A stretch of DNA of 64,000 bases from an uncultured Saprospiraceae bacterium (GTDB taxonomy: Bacteria > Bacteroidota > Bacteroidia > Chitinophagales > Saprospiraceae). A program made the translations under genes and the position numbers. The notes under the pieces were generated by a model. That model saw only the letters and a program-made list of their open reading frames with translations, was not told the DNA's origin and did no database searches. The first letter of the stretch is position 1. Every line of letters starts with the position of its first letter. Positions 7,812-16,650 of the stretch are shown piece by piece. The stretch spans positions 1 to 64,000 of the forward strand of contig CALLWB010000008.1 of the NCBI GenBank assembly GCA_938016265.1, written 5' to 3'.

Positions 7812-9194
7812 TTATTTGCTCAAAACAGACTGAATATCTTTCTCGTAGCTATCAGGTTTTTTTGAAAATCCGGTTTTCATAGTTTTCATTGATGCGGTTT
7901 TTAGTGTTGGGAAAACAGCGCGAAGAAAATCTATGAAGTACAAAAGTTTTGGATATTTTCCGTAAAGTCTCAGATGTATTAAATAAAAAGTATAAGTAAT
8001 GTGTTTTTTAGGAACCGAATTGATCACTATTTTTTCTAGTTTACTGGGTAATTGCTTCTTTTCAACTAATTCCTTTACGTAGAATTTAAGCCTTTGAAAG
8101 TCATTGTCCTCCATTATTTTTGTTTTGTCATGCCAATGACCTCCTAGAAATTCAATACAATCATAGGCTATTTCCAAATCACTTTTTTCCATTTGCTCTG
8201 TCGTTTCCTGTTGCTCTACGTTTTCTTTTTTGTTTAATGATTCAGCATCTGTGGGGGTCTCATTTTCTATTGGCATTAACCGTGCTAAGTCCTTAAAGTA
8301 GTTTTTTTCATTAGTAAGCCATGATTGAAAAATATTAATGTACTCTATTTCTTGTGTAGAAAAATCAGACAAAAGTTTTAGTTGCTTCATTCTATGATTC
8401 TCACTTATCAAATCGAATTCATACTTATTATTGTCCTTTAAAATACCCTTTCTAATCATTTCAGGTGTATCTATTAACAACAATAGTTTCTTTGTTGATT
8501 CTATTAGCTTTTCACAAATTTCCTCTTCTGATAATAGGGTAAACTCAATCCTCTTACTAAAAATGTTTTTGTTCCAAGTTGCAGCGAAAAACTTAAAGGG
8601 TATACTACCTGAGAAGTGTTCTTTATATTTAGAAAAAAGGGATAAGTTTGGAACTGAATTAAGCCATTTATAGAACAAATCTATCAATCTCACAAAGTTT
8701 GAACTTGCACCTTTCTCCCCAGTATTTAAGCTATTAGATTCTAAGAAATCAATCAACTCTACTTTTTTCTCTTCAGGAATGTCAGTACTTACATGTTTGA
8801 TGTATCCCTTTAAATATGCTTTGTACTTCTCACAGCCAACTTCTGGATTTCCGTAACTAAAAAAAGAAAAAGTGAAGTAATCTGTTATTATTTTCTTCCA
8901 TTCTTCCTTCTCAATACAATAACTAATCAAATGTTCTGTGTACAACAGATTTTTAATAATCCTTTGAGGAGTCCCTTCAAAATCACTTTTTTTGAGATTA
9001 AACAACTTCATCATTTTTGTATGATCAGGACAACATTTTGGAAATTCTTCAAACCAGATAAGTGCATCCCGAAAGACTTCCAAATGAAAAAAGCTACATA
9101 CTGGAATAGGTTTGTAAATGGTTAATGGTTCTATTTTATAACCACCTAACATTGTTTGTTCGTTTGAAAGTGGAAAAATCGGGGGTTTCTTCAT
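7812..9194 (-). CDS. Hypothetical protein coupled to the integrase
   Basis: A 460-aa protein that I do not recognise. It has no signal peptide or membrane segment. The N-terminal two thirds are helical and rich in aromatic and charged residues. A polar linker around residues 305-335 (ENETPTDAESLNKKENVEQQ) separates a C-terminal helical domain (LEIAYDCIEFLGGHWHDKTK onward). The start overlaps the integrase stop by 4 nt (ATGA), so it is translated with the integrase. Its base composition is a little more AT-rich than the flanking chromosome. Its place between recombination and replication genes fits either an accessory mobility factor or cargo. Confidence 0.6.
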   Translation of the reverse strand: MKKPPIFPLSNEQTMLGGYKIEPLTIYKPIPVCSFFHLEVFRDALIWFEEFPKCCPDHTKMMKLFNLKKSDFEGTPQRIIKNLLYTEHLISYCIEKEEWKKIITDYFTFSFFSYGNPEVGCEKYKAYLKGYIKHVSTDIPEEKKVELIDFLESNSLNTGEKGASSNFVRLIDLFYKWLNSVPNLSLFSKYKEHFSGSIPFKFFAATWNKNIFSKRIEFTLLSEEEICEKLIESTKKLLLLIDTPEMIRKGILKDNNKYEFDLISENHRMKQLKLLSDFSTQEIEYINIFQSWLTNEKNYFKDLARLMPIENETPTDAESLNKKENVEQQETTEQMEKSDLEIAYDCIEFLGGHWHDKTKIMEDNDFQRLKFYVKELVEKKQLPSKLEKIVINSVPKKHITYTFYLIHLRLYGKYPKLLYFIDFLRAVFPTLKTASMKTMKTGFSKKPDSYEKDIQSVLSK

Positions 9195-10300
9195 AGTTCT
9201 ATATCATTAAATTTATCAATAGCTTCATTTTTCTTGCGGTCGATGATCTTCCCATAAATTTGGGTAGTCTTCAGTTCCTTATGTCCTAGCAACTTGGAGA
9301 CTGTGTAGATATCCGTTCCCATAGACAGTTGTAGGGTAGCAAAAGAGTGCCTGGCACAATGGAAAGAAATTTTCTTTGTGATCCCAGCACTAAGTATCCA
9401 TGCCTTCAACTTTTCGTTTTGCCATGCCGAATATACTAAATTTTTAAATATAAGTGTTTCGGGCTTCCCAGGCTCCCCGATTATATTCAAGGCAATTTTT
9501 GAAATAGGAAGTGTTTCGTATCCTTTGGTTTTTTTCTGTCGGTATCGGATGTAGTGTCCGGTTTCTTTATTCTGTTGTAAATCTTCCCACTTCAATTTTT
9601 GAATATCGGAGAAGCGCAACCCAGTGAACGCACTAAAAAGGAAGGCATCTTTTAAAACGGGAAAAACACATGGCATTTTTGCTATTTTTTTGATCTCTTC
9701 CAATTCCAGGAACTCCCTGTTGGTTTCTTCCGCTTTTGGAGCATCAACATATTTAGTTGGGTTCTCTGGTATCATGTCATCTTTGACAGCCTGTTTTAAT
9801 GCTGCATTTAGTTTCCCGTAGTAGCTGACTACTGAATTTGGCTTCATCTTAGTTGACATCAAATGTTCAATAAAGCCTTCCACAAAGAACTTGTCTACAT
9901 CTCCAAAGGTGATACCGTGCGGTCTGTACTCCTGAAGATGTTTGTACACACTTTTCCAATTACCATAGTTACCTTCACTTTTGTATTTCTTACCTACCAG
10001 CTTATTGAAATACTCCAAAAAGTCTTTTTTCTTCTTTGCATCAGAATTAAAGCCATAAGTACCATTATTCATTTCTAGTTGTCGGATCGCTCGAATACTT
10101 TCGGCCTTCCCCTTGGTTTGCTGATTGTGTTGCTTATCCAATGCTTCCTTCGGTTTCTCAAAAATGTACATCCCTAAGAACTCCCTTCTTGATTCCTTGC
10201 CAGTTTCAGGATTTTTGATTGCTGGGTAAAAGTCCAGGTATAAACTTTTCCTTCCCTTGCTGATCTTCTTAGACCTCAATGATACTTTAACATTTTTCAT
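9191..10300 (-). CDS. int: Tyrosine site-specific integrase
   Basis: A 369-aa tyrosine recombinase from the ATG at 10300, chosen because it overlaps the upstream stop as ATGA; an upstream start at 10390 would run through the neighbour. An Arm-DNA-binding domain comes first, then a SAM-like core-binding domain (NSVVSYYGKLNAALKQAV). The catalytic domain carries Arg 229 (TGLRFSD), Lys (KKTKG, about 257), His 314/Arg 317 (HCARHS), His 340 (LGH) and nucleophile Tyr 349 (TTQIY). All catalytic residues are present. It should integrate and excise the element; the adjacent mnmE 3' end is the likely target. Confidence 0.93.
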   Translation of the reverse strand: MKNVKVSLRSKKISKGRKSLYLDFYPAIKNPETGKESRREFLGMYIFEKPKEALDKQHNQQTKGKAESIRAIRQLEMNNGTYGFNSDAKKKKDFLEYFNKLVGKKYKSEGNYGNWKSVYKHLQEYRPHGITFGDVDKFFVEGFIEHLMSTKMKPNSVVSYYGKLNAALKQAVKDDMIPENPTKYVDAPKAEETNREFLELEEIKKIAKMPCVFPVLKDAFLFSAFTGLRFSDIQKLKWEDLQQNKETGHYIRYRQKKTKGYETLPISKIALNIIGEPGKPETLIFKNLVYSAWQNEKLKAWILSAGITKKISFHCARHSFATLQLSMGTDIYTVSKLLGHKELKTTQIYGKIIDRKKNEAIDKFNDIEL

Positions 10301-10647
10301 ATGAATAGCTTTTGTAAATCTTCTTTGCGAATGATAACCCTGCTCCCCAGCTTTGCCGTTTTCAACTTCTCCAATTTTATCAATCTCCAAATTGTTGTTC
10401 TGCTTATGTTGAACAGCTTGCAGGTATCTGCAACACTCAGAAACTCCCTTACTTGAATATCTGTCAATGGCTGCTCTATAACTGCCATGGTGACGTTCTT
10501 GCTCTCTTCAATCTTTTCCTTTCGTTTACGTGCCTTGTATGCTCTTTTGGCGCACCGATCACTACAATACTTTGTAACGGTAGTTTTTGCAATAAACTCC
10601 CCCTCACAATGCAAGCAAATTTTTGGTAGTCGGATGTTCGAACTCAT
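10297..10647 (-). CDS. Zinc-ribbon plus HTH excisionase-like protein
   Basis: A 116-aa protein. The N-terminal ~45 residues form a zinc-ribbon-like CLHC...CSDRC unit with a basic tail (KRAYKARKRKEK). The C-terminus is an HTH_17 excisionase-type domain (LSVADTCKLFNISRTTIWRL, then LKTAKLGSRVIIRKEDL). It is the first gene of the leftward element operon and overlaps the integrase start by 4 nt. By position and fold it is the probable recombination directionality factor or operon regulator. Direct repeats immediately upstream could be its binding sites. Confidence 0.8.
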   Translation of the reverse strand: MSSNIRLPKICLHCEGEFIAKTTVTKYCSDRCAKRAYKARKRKEKIEESKNVTMAVIEQPLTDIQVREFLSVADTCKLFNISRTTIWRLIKLEKLKTAKLGSRVIIRKEDLQKLFI

Positions 10648-10658
10648 TGTTATTTCTC

Positions 10659-10714
10659 TGTTTCAGGATGTTGCCTTATGTTTCAGGATGTTTCTGTGTG
10701 TTTCCCTATGTTTC
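10659..10714. repeat. Direct repeats upstream of the xis-int operon
   Basis: TGTTTCAGGATGTT occurs exactly at 10659 and 10679 (20-bp spacing), and shortened TGTTTC units follow at 10699 and 10709. The spacing of about one or two helical turns in front of the excisionase-like gene suggests protein-binding arm sites for Int/Xis or a repressor. Confidence 0.5.
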
Positions 10715-10723
10715 ATAATCTCC

Positions 10724-10779
10724 CCTTTTTTGTACCTCGTTGTCCAAATATACAAAAAAGGTACAAATAAGGTACAAAT
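10724..10779 (-). promoter_or_regulatory. Promoter/operator region of the xis-int operon
   Basis: On the minus strand TATATTTG (10745-10752) matches the Bacteroidota -7 element TAnnTTTG, with TTTG elements upstream at a spacing somewhat longer than usual. It is embedded in a perfect 11-bp inverted repeat, CCTTTTTTGTA (10724) and TACAAAAAAGG (10751). GGTACAAAT is repeated at 10760 and 10771. The arrangement suggests an autoregulated promoter. Confidence 0.45.
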
Positions 10780-10828
10780 TTCTAACAACTATTTGCTGAC
10801 AACGAAATAACAACGGAATGAATACCAT

Positions 10829-10864
10829 AAAAAAAACCTTTGAAAACGATTGCTTCAAAGGTTT
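10829..10864 (-). terminator. Rho-independent terminator of mnmE
   Basis: A perfect 11-bp stem (AAACCTTTGAA / TTCAAAGGTTT) with a 9-nt loop, followed on the minus strand by a run of eight or more T. It begins 36 nt after the mnmE stop. Confidence 0.9.
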
Positions 10865-10899
10865 AATAATATTTTAATAGATGTTCAGTATTTGCGTAC

Positions 10900-10917
10900 T
10901 TACTTTCCAATACAAAA
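10900..10917 (-). other. Candidate attachment site at the 3' end of mnmE
   Basis: The last 18 nt of mnmE on the coding strand read TTTTGTATTGGAAAGTAA and encode the conserved FCIGK end. The equivalent 18 bp of trmE is the known attachment core of Salmonella genomic island 1 and relatives (recalled, about 15 of 18 matching, partly forced by protein conservation). An integrase gene begins about 600 bp away in an island lying downstream of mnmE. I found no second copy in the window; the far end of the element may lie to the left. Confidence 0.4.
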
Positions 10918-12288
10918 CCTAGAAAATATATTCCCTAACAAATCATCTGTCGTCACCTCTCCTGTAATCTCCCCCAAATGGTGAAGCGCATGCCGAATAT
11001 CCATAGCCACCAAATCCCCAGGCAGATCCGTCTGCAAACCCGTTAGTACTCGATCAAGCGACGTACGGGCACCCAACAACGCAGCATAATGTCGAGAATT
11101 AGTCACCACAGATTTGCCAGTACTTATGTTTTCATCAATAACTGATCGATGCAAACAATCTTGCAGGTGGACCAAATTCATGCTGTTGATGGCCGAGGCA
11201 GTGATGAATTGATCTTTGGTTACTAGGTCCGTGTGGTAATACGTGGCGGGTTCGAGATGGGGGTTTAGATCCATTTTGTTGGCCACTACCAGGATATGGA
11301 AGCTTTCTTTTTTTAACTTTTTTAGATCGGAATGGACTTCTTCAGGTGACATTTGAGTGACGTCAAAAACATAGATCAACAAGGCAGATTGTTCTATTTT
11401 TTCGAGGGTTTTTTGGACGCCGATCGCTTCGATTTGGTCGCCTGCTTCTCTGATGCCTGCAGTGTCGATTAAGCGGAACTGAATCCCTTGGATGTTGAGG
11501 ACTTCCTCGATGGTGTCTCTTGTCGTGCCGGCGATGGAGGAGACAATTGCACGTTCTTCTTTCAGCAGTGCATTTAGCAGGGTTGATTTTCCAGCATTGG
11601 GTCTGCCTGCAATGACCGTGCTTACTCCATTTTTTATGACATTTCCAAGTCGAAACGAGTCCGTAAGGTCATGGATCAACCGCTGGATGGTTTCTACTAG
11701 TTTGATTAGCCGGGTGCGATCTGCAAATTCTACATCTTCTTCGCTAAAATCTAACTCTAACTCAATCAGACTTGCAAAATCGATAAGCTCCTGCCTTAAG
11801 GTTTCAATTTCTTTCGAAAAACCACCACGCATTTGATGCATCGCTACTTCATGCGCCGAAGCAGAATCGGAGGCAATCAAATCGGCGACCGCTTCCGCTT
11901 GCGACAAATCCAATTTCCCATTTAAAAATGCCCGCATGGTAAACTCTCCTGCATTGGCCATCCTTGCCCCTTTTCGAATGCATAACTCAATGACCTGTTG
12001 TTGGATATATGCAGACCCATGGCAAGAAATCTCAATTATGTCTTCGCCAGTATAGGAATTGGGTCCTACAAACAAAGAAACCAATACCTCATCCACCACT
12101 TTATTTTCCTCATTTCTTATACTTCCAAAATGAATCGTATGGCTTTGCTGTTTGGATAAATCTTTCGAACGGAACAGGTGATCGCAGATAGAAATGGCTT
12201 TTTTCCCGGACAATCGGACTACCCCTATTGCTCCGGGTCCTTGTGGAGTAGCTAACGCAACAATTGTATCATCAAAATCTGAAATCAT
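10900..12288 (-). CDS. mnmE: tRNA uridine-5-carboxymethylaminomethyl(34) synthesis GTPase MnmE
   Basis: A 462-aa GTPase that, with MnmG, modifies the wobble uridine of several tRNAs. The N-terminal tetrahydrofolate-binding domain (DTIVALATPQGPGAIGVVRL) is followed by a helical domain, the G domain with P-loop GRPNAGKS (about 228-235), a DTAG motif, NKMD, and the C-terminal FCIGK with its functional cysteine. An in-frame TTG at 12315 would add nine residues; the ATG at 12288 gives the usual N-terminus and is preferred. It has its own terminator and is monocistronic here. An integrated element lies directly downstream. Confidence 0.97.
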   Translation of the reverse strand: MISDFDDTIVALATPQGPGAIGVVRLSGKKAISICDHLFRSKDLSKQQSHTIHFGSIRNEENKVVDEVLVSLFVGPNSYTGEDIIEISCHGSAYIQQQVIELCIRKGARMANAGEFTMRAFLNGKLDLSQAEAVADLIASDSASAHEVAMHQMRGGFSKEIETLRQELIDFASLIELELDFSEEDVEFADRTRLIKLVETIQRLIHDLTDSFRLGNVIKNGVSTVIAGRPNAGKSTLLNALLKEERAIVSSIAGTTRDTIEEVLNIQGIQFRLIDTAGIREAGDQIEAIGVQKTLEKIEQSALLIYVFDVTQMSPEEVHSDLKKLKKESFHILVVANKMDLNPHLEPATYYHTDLVTKDQFITASAINSMNLVHLQDCLHRSVIDENISTGKSVVTNSRHYAALLGARTSLDRVLTGLQTDLPGDLVAMDIRHALHHLGEITGEVTTDDLLGNIFSRFCIGK

Positions 12289-12681
12289 ATCAACGGTTTT
12301 GGCAAAGATAGCCAACTACCTGTATTCTCCCAATAAAGATACTACCCCTGATTATCCAATAGCAATTTAATTTGATATTAAATTGAATCAAAAAATTTAG
12401 ATCCTAAATAAAGAATCGTCCAGCATTACACAAAAGTAAAGAGGGAAATTTGCAATAAAACCATACATCAAATAGTAAAATTTGCTAGATAAATACCTCA
12501 ACAAATTTTATACGCTTCAAAATGAAATTTATCATAATTTTTTCTAAATTTGTTGATAATCTATTAGTTAAGCAATAATCAGAGCCAGTTATACTTCTAC
12601 ATCATTCTAGAAATTTTAACAGATTATTTGCACATCAACTAAAAGAGCGCATTTTTTAAATATTCTAGAAGACAATTTTGT
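12289..12681. other. Divergent intergenic region between mnmE and the HTH membrane protein
   Basis: About 390 bp of AT-rich sequence. It must hold both divergent promoters. TAAATTTG near 12547 matches the rightward -7 consensus, without a good -33 partner. No other structure was found. Confidence 0.3.
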
Positions 12682-13425
12682 ATGAAATATGTCGTATACC
12701 TGTTTCTCTCTCAAATAGGGGTGGGAAGCTATGCCATTGGTCTATTCCTTCTACTTGGAATAGCAGCGTACCTTTACATCAGTAAAAGGAAACTCCAAAC
12801 GCAATATGAAGAATTGATGAAGGGAGCAGAATCCTATTCAGAAAAGAAAGGGAAACCCAAAACACGAACGGTAGAACCTGATGAGCGCGCCCAATTGCCT
12901 GTAAAAATGACCAAGAGCTTAACTGTGTCCTCTGCAAACAATACACATTCCAAACAACCAGAGCTTCCAAGAAATCAGATCCATGTGATTCACAAAAATG
13001 GGCTAGACCATTTTCAGCCAATAATTGATCATTTGATCCATAAAAAGGATTTTCTTAAGCGAATGAAACAAGAACTCCGATCAGTATCTTCAGAAAACAA
13101 GGATCCAGAAACGATGACGTATGTCAATCGTTTGAACAGACTAGTAGATAATGAACAGAAGATGGAGAAGGAATGGGCTATTTTCAACAGATATTTCCAA
13201 CAAATACACCCAAATTTTCAGGAACGATTAGTACAACAATTCCCAAAATTAAGTGCTAAAGATATCAGGATCTGTTGCTTGCTGAGAATGGATATGTCAA
13301 CCAAGGAAATGGCACCACTATTAAACATCACCGATCGCGGAACAGAAATCAGTCGATATCGCTTAAGAAAAAAATTATCGCTTAGTCCAAAGTCCAATTT
13401 AGTTGACCATATCAGGAATATTTAA
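12682..13425 (+). CDS. Membrane-anchored protein with C-terminal LuxR-like HTH
   Basis: A 247-aa protein with one N-terminal membrane helix (IGVGSYAIGLFLLLGIAAYL, residues 12-31), a polar linker of ~75 residues, a helical segment with WAIFNRYFQQIHPNFQERL, and a LuxR-like HTH (LSAKDIRICCLLRMDMSTKE to RYRLRKKLSL). This C-terminal module normally ends large Bacteroidota sensors with TPR or propeller regions. Here it is attached to a single membrane anchor without a periplasmic sensor. It probably regulates transcription from the membrane or after release. Targets are unknown; it diverges from mnmE and precedes the oxoamine synthase fusion. Confidence 0.7.
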   Translation: MKYVVYLFLSQIGVGSYAIGLFLLLGIAAYLYISKRKLQTQYEELMKGAESYSEKKGKPKTRTVEPDERAQLPVKMTKSLTVSSANNTHSKQPELPRNQIHVIHKNGLDHFQPIIDHLIHKKDFLKRMKQELRSVSSENKDPETMTYVNRLNRLVDNEQKMEKEWAIFNRYFQQIHPNFQERLVQQFPKLSAKDIRICCLLRMDMSTKEMAPLLNITDRGTEISRYRLRKKLSLSPKSNLVDHIRNI

Positions 13426-13601
13426 TACGTAAAACACGGACACATTGCATTCGAAATATATGAATACAATAAGTATCTCTCCGTTGTATCCCTTGCCAAT
13501 CCTTAGTTTCGAGATATAGCAAAGTAATTTACCTTGCTATAGTAGATTTTTTCGTATACATGTAGTACTTTTATAACAATCAATCTAAAAATATTACAAT
13601 C

Positions 13602-16052
13602 ATGGGAGCCCACAAAAATTTCATCGACTCTGTCGATAATATTATTGATATACTTAGTACTCAAACAAAGGCCGCACATCTCACTGTAGATTATTTATCC
13701 CCATTGGAAAATACTATTACGATAGAAGGCAAGGCGTTGATAAATTTCGGCTCTTGCAGTTATATGGGGATGGAGTTTGACGAACGATTAATTGAAGGCA
13801 GTATCAAAACCTTACGAAGATTTGGGAGTCAGTTTTCTTCTTCCAGAGCATATTTATCAATCAGTGAATACGATGAATTGGAAGGTCTTCTCTCTCAAAT
13901 TTTTGAGGCGCACTGCATTGTCACTCCAACCACAACTCTTGGTCATATCTCAACACTCCCTATCATAGTAGAGGAAGATGATGCTGTTATCGCAGACCAG
14001 TTGGTTCATAATTCTGTCTTTACCGCAATAGAATTGCTAAAGTCCAAACGTGTCCATGTAGAACGTGTACGTCACAATAATATGGAGGCACTAGAGAAAC
14101 GAATTATGGAGCTGAAAAATCGTCATTCCAAAATTTGGTATATGGCTGATGGCATCTATTCTATGTACGGTGATACCTGCCCTATTCATGAGATCGAGCG
14201 TTTGTTAAATAAGCATAAGGAATTTCATGTTTATCTGGACGAAGCACATAGCATGAGTTGTTATGGAAAACATGGTCGAGGCTTTGTGCTTAGCAAGATC
14301 AAAATGCATGAACGAATGGTAATCGCCTCCTCTCTGAACAAAGCGTTTGCTGCAGGAGGTGGAGTAATCGTCTTCCCAAATAAAGAATGGAAACGAAAAG
14401 TTAGGAACTGCGGAGGTCCATTAATGTTCAGTGGCCCTGTGCAGCCAGCCGTACTCGGAGCAGGAATTGCTAGCGCAAAAATACTTCTTAGTGATGAGAT
14501 AGTCAGCCTACAAGATCAACTACATAGCAATATTGAACATACACAAAAGACGATAGAGCGACTTGGGCTTCCTTGTATATCAAACAACAAATCGACGATT
14601 TTCTTTATCGGAGTTAGTCTTCCCAAAATTGCCAAGGAAATTATTCCTTTACTCAAGGAAGCGGGGTACTTTCTAAATATTGGCATCTTCCCTAGTGTTC
14701 CCATGCGTAATACAGGTATTCGATTTACGATTACACGTCTTCATAATAAAGAAGAGATTACTAAAATGTTGGTCACTTTTGAAAGGATATTAGGTGAAGT
14801 ATTGAAGAGAAACAACTTTAGTTACAACGATATTTATCAGGCTTTCAGGATGAAGCCACCCCAAGCCACTAAAATCTCAGAAAAGGCAACTATCGCAGGA
14901 TTAAAAATAGAACGTTATTCCACCATAAAAGAAGTAAACAAGGAAGAATGGGATAGTATGTTCTCCAATTGTGGGATAATAAACTATGGAGCAATGGAGC
15001 TATTAGAATCTTCGTTTTCTGGAAATTTCCGAAAAGAACACAACTGGGACGTTGAATACTTGATTATAAAAGATAAAAACAACAAACCTATATTAGCCAC
15101 CTATTTGACGATCAGCCTAAACAAAGATGACTCTATGAGTGATCAGGAAACGTCAGAAGATTTGGAAAAAATCCGTAAGCACAATCCTTATTTTCTATCC
15201 TCAGAAATCTTGTCTGTTGGTTCCGCAATTACCGATGGAGAACAAATGTATCTCGACAAAAATAATCCAAATTGGAAAGACGCACTTCATGTATTGCTTG
15301 ATCTAGTCAATAAAATTCAGCTCAAAAAAGGGATCAATCAGATTATGGTGAGAGAGTTTGTCGATCCTTCCCCTGAATTGGAAAAGGTTTTTATGGATAA
15401 CGGTTTTTTCAAGCTCAAATTTCCTAATAATAATTACTTTGATAATTGGGACTGGGATGATATGACAAGCTATCGAGCAACACTTGCCAATAAAAGATAT
15501 CGTAAAAGGTTTTCTTCTCATATCAAACGATTCATTCCCAATTTCGACTTCTGCGAAGCGACGAATCCAACTCCAGCGCAAATTGACTATTGGTACGAGT
15601 TGTACATGAATGTTAAAAATAATAGTCTTGATTTTAATACCTTTTCCTTACCGAAAAAACTGTTTGAAAACATAGTAAATAATAAGGATTGGAAGGTATT
15701 TGAATTGTATCCAACTGAAAAGTCCAATAACGGAGAAGAAGTCAAGCCAGCTGCTGTCATATTTATTCATTTTAATGGCGTGATGTCTAATCCTGCCATA
15801 ATTGGAATCGATTACAAATATCAAGAAGAAGGACGGGTGTACAATCAGATGCTCTATCGAGTAGTACTCTGGTGCAAAGAGCATGGAGGTATACAACGTA
15901 TTAACCTCGGCTATACCGCTGACCGTGAGAAGAAAAGAATAGGTGCCAAGCAGCAAGAAGTCTTTGCTTTTATGCAAATCGAAGATGACTACAATATGAA
16001 ATTGATTGCAGAAAAGGATGGCGGAGTTGTAAAAGTCAAAGCTAAAATTTAA
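13602..16052 (+). CDS. Alpha-oxoamine synthase fused to a GNAT-type acyltransferase
   Basis: An 816-aa two-domain protein. Residues ~40-400 are a PLP-dependent alpha-oxoamine synthase (serine palmitoyltransferase/KBL family): FGSCSYMG, ADQLVHNS, YLDEAHS (213-217), and the PLP lysine in SSLNKAFAAGGG (K247). Residues ~430-816 form an acyl-CoA acyltransferase of the FemAB/GNAT type (RYRKRFSSHIKRF, AAVIFIHFNGV, INLGYTADREKKRIGAKQQE). The first domain should condense an amino acid with an acyl thioester; the second could acylate the amine. One protein would then make an N-acylated 3-keto long-chain base, as needed for ceramides or sulfonolipids. Substrates are inference. The next gene is a phosphatase. 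Confidence 0.8.
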   Translation: MGAHKNFIDSVDNIIDILSTQTKAAHLTVDYLSPLENTITIEGKALINFGSCSYMGMEFDERLIEGSIKTLRRFGSQFSSSRAYLSISEYDELEGLLSQIFEAHCIVTPTTTLGHISTLPIIVEEDDAVIADQLVHNSVFTAIELLKSKRVHVERVRHNNMEALEKRIMELKNRHSKIWYMADGIYSMYGDTCPIHEIERLLNKHKEFHVYLDEAHSMSCYGKHGRGFVLSKIKMHERMVIASSLNKAFAAGGGVIVFPNKEWKRKVRNCGGPLMFSGPVQPAVLGAGIASAKILLSDEIVSLQDQLHSNIEHTQKTIERLGLPCISNNKSTIFFIGVSLPKIAKEIIPLLKEAGYFLNIGIFPSVPMRNTGIRFTITRLHNKEEITKMLVTFERILGEVLKRNNFSYNDIYQAFRMKPPQATKISEKATIAGLKIERYSTIKEVNKEEWDSMFSNCGIINYGAMELLESSFSGNFRKEHNWDVEYLIIKDKNNKPILATYLTISLNKDDSMSDQETSEDLEKIRKHNPYFLSSEILSVGSAITDGEQMYLDKNNPNWKDALHVLLDLVNKIQLKKGINQIMVREFVDPSPELEKVFMDNGFFKLKFPNNNYFDNWDWDDMTSYRATLANKRYRKRFSSHIKRFIPNFDFCEATNPTPAQIDYWYELYMNVKNNSLDFNTFSLPKKLFENIVNNKDWKVFELYPTEKSNNGEEVKPAAVIFIHFNGVMSNPAIIGIDYKYQEEGRVYNQMLYRVVLWCKEHGGIQRINLGYTADREKKRIGAKQQEVFAFMQIEDDYNMKLIAEKDGGVVKVKAKI

Positions 16053-16125
16053 CTTCCGTAGCGGGACAATCTTGTTATTTTCATATATATTGTAAACGAT
16101 TTCTTGGTTTAAACAAAAAAACGAT

Positions 16126-16581
16126 TTGAAAATTTTAATGGTTTGCCTCGGAAATATTTGCAGATCTCCATTAGCGGAAGGGATCCTAAAAACAAAGATA
16201 AATGATAGGAACCTTACTGCGTGGGCAGTAGAATCTGCTGGCACCGGTAGCTGGCATGTAGGCAAACTGCCAGACTCCAGATCTATAGATAAAGCCAGGG
16301 AATACAATATCGATATAACTGATCAAAGAGCAAGGCAATTCCAAGTTGCTGATTTCGATGTATTTGATAAGATTTTGGTGATGGATGCATCTAATTATCA
16401 AGATGTTATTAAACTCTCCAGATCCGAAGCCGACAAATCGAAGGTAGAAATGATTATGAATTTTGCTTCGCCCGGCAAAAACCAGCAAGTCCCCGATCCA
16501 TATTGGGATAACAATGGATTTGAACAAGTATATCAGATGTTAGATGTTGCTTGTGATAGGTTATTAGATCAATTTTTCTGA
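16126..16581 (+). CDS. Low molecular weight protein tyrosine phosphatase
   Basis: A 151-aa phosphatase with the active-site loop CLGNICRS (Cys 7 to Arg 13) at the N-terminus and the catalytic aspartate in VPDPYW near the C-terminus. Its length is normal. The start is a TTG at 16126, giving MKILMVCLGNICRSP as in family members; the only nearby ATG (16138) would remove the first strand. It lies 73 bp after the oxoamine synthase fusion in the same direction. It is cytosolic and removes phosphate from phosphotyrosine or related small substrates. Confidence 0.93.
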   Translation: MKILMVCLGNICRSPLAEGILKTKINDRNLTAWAVESAGTGSWHVGKLPDSRSIDKAREYNIDITDQRARQFQVADFDVFDKILVMDASNYQDVIKLSRSEADKSKVEMIMNFASPGKNQQVPDPYWDNNGFEQVYQMLDVACDRLLDQFF

Positions 16582-16650
16582 AAACATTAAACATTTTCAA
16601 CTTTTTACCGTAGAAAAGTAAAGAACCTACTAAGAACTAAGCAAAGGTGC

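Noticed and set aside
10648-10830. GGTACAAAT repeats and inverted TTTTTTGTA as the attachment site itself
   Set aside because: They sit at a promoter-like element and no second copy occurs at another boundary, so operator/promoter is the simpler reading.
1-10900. Integrative conjugative element
   Set aside because: No relaxase, coupling protein or type IV secretion gene is visible in this part; a phage satellite fits the terminase small subunit better, though the left end is unseen.
15648-16307. 219-aa leftward ORF opposite the oxoamine synthase fusion and phosphatase
   Set aside because: Covers two recognised genes on the other strand and has no motif of its own.
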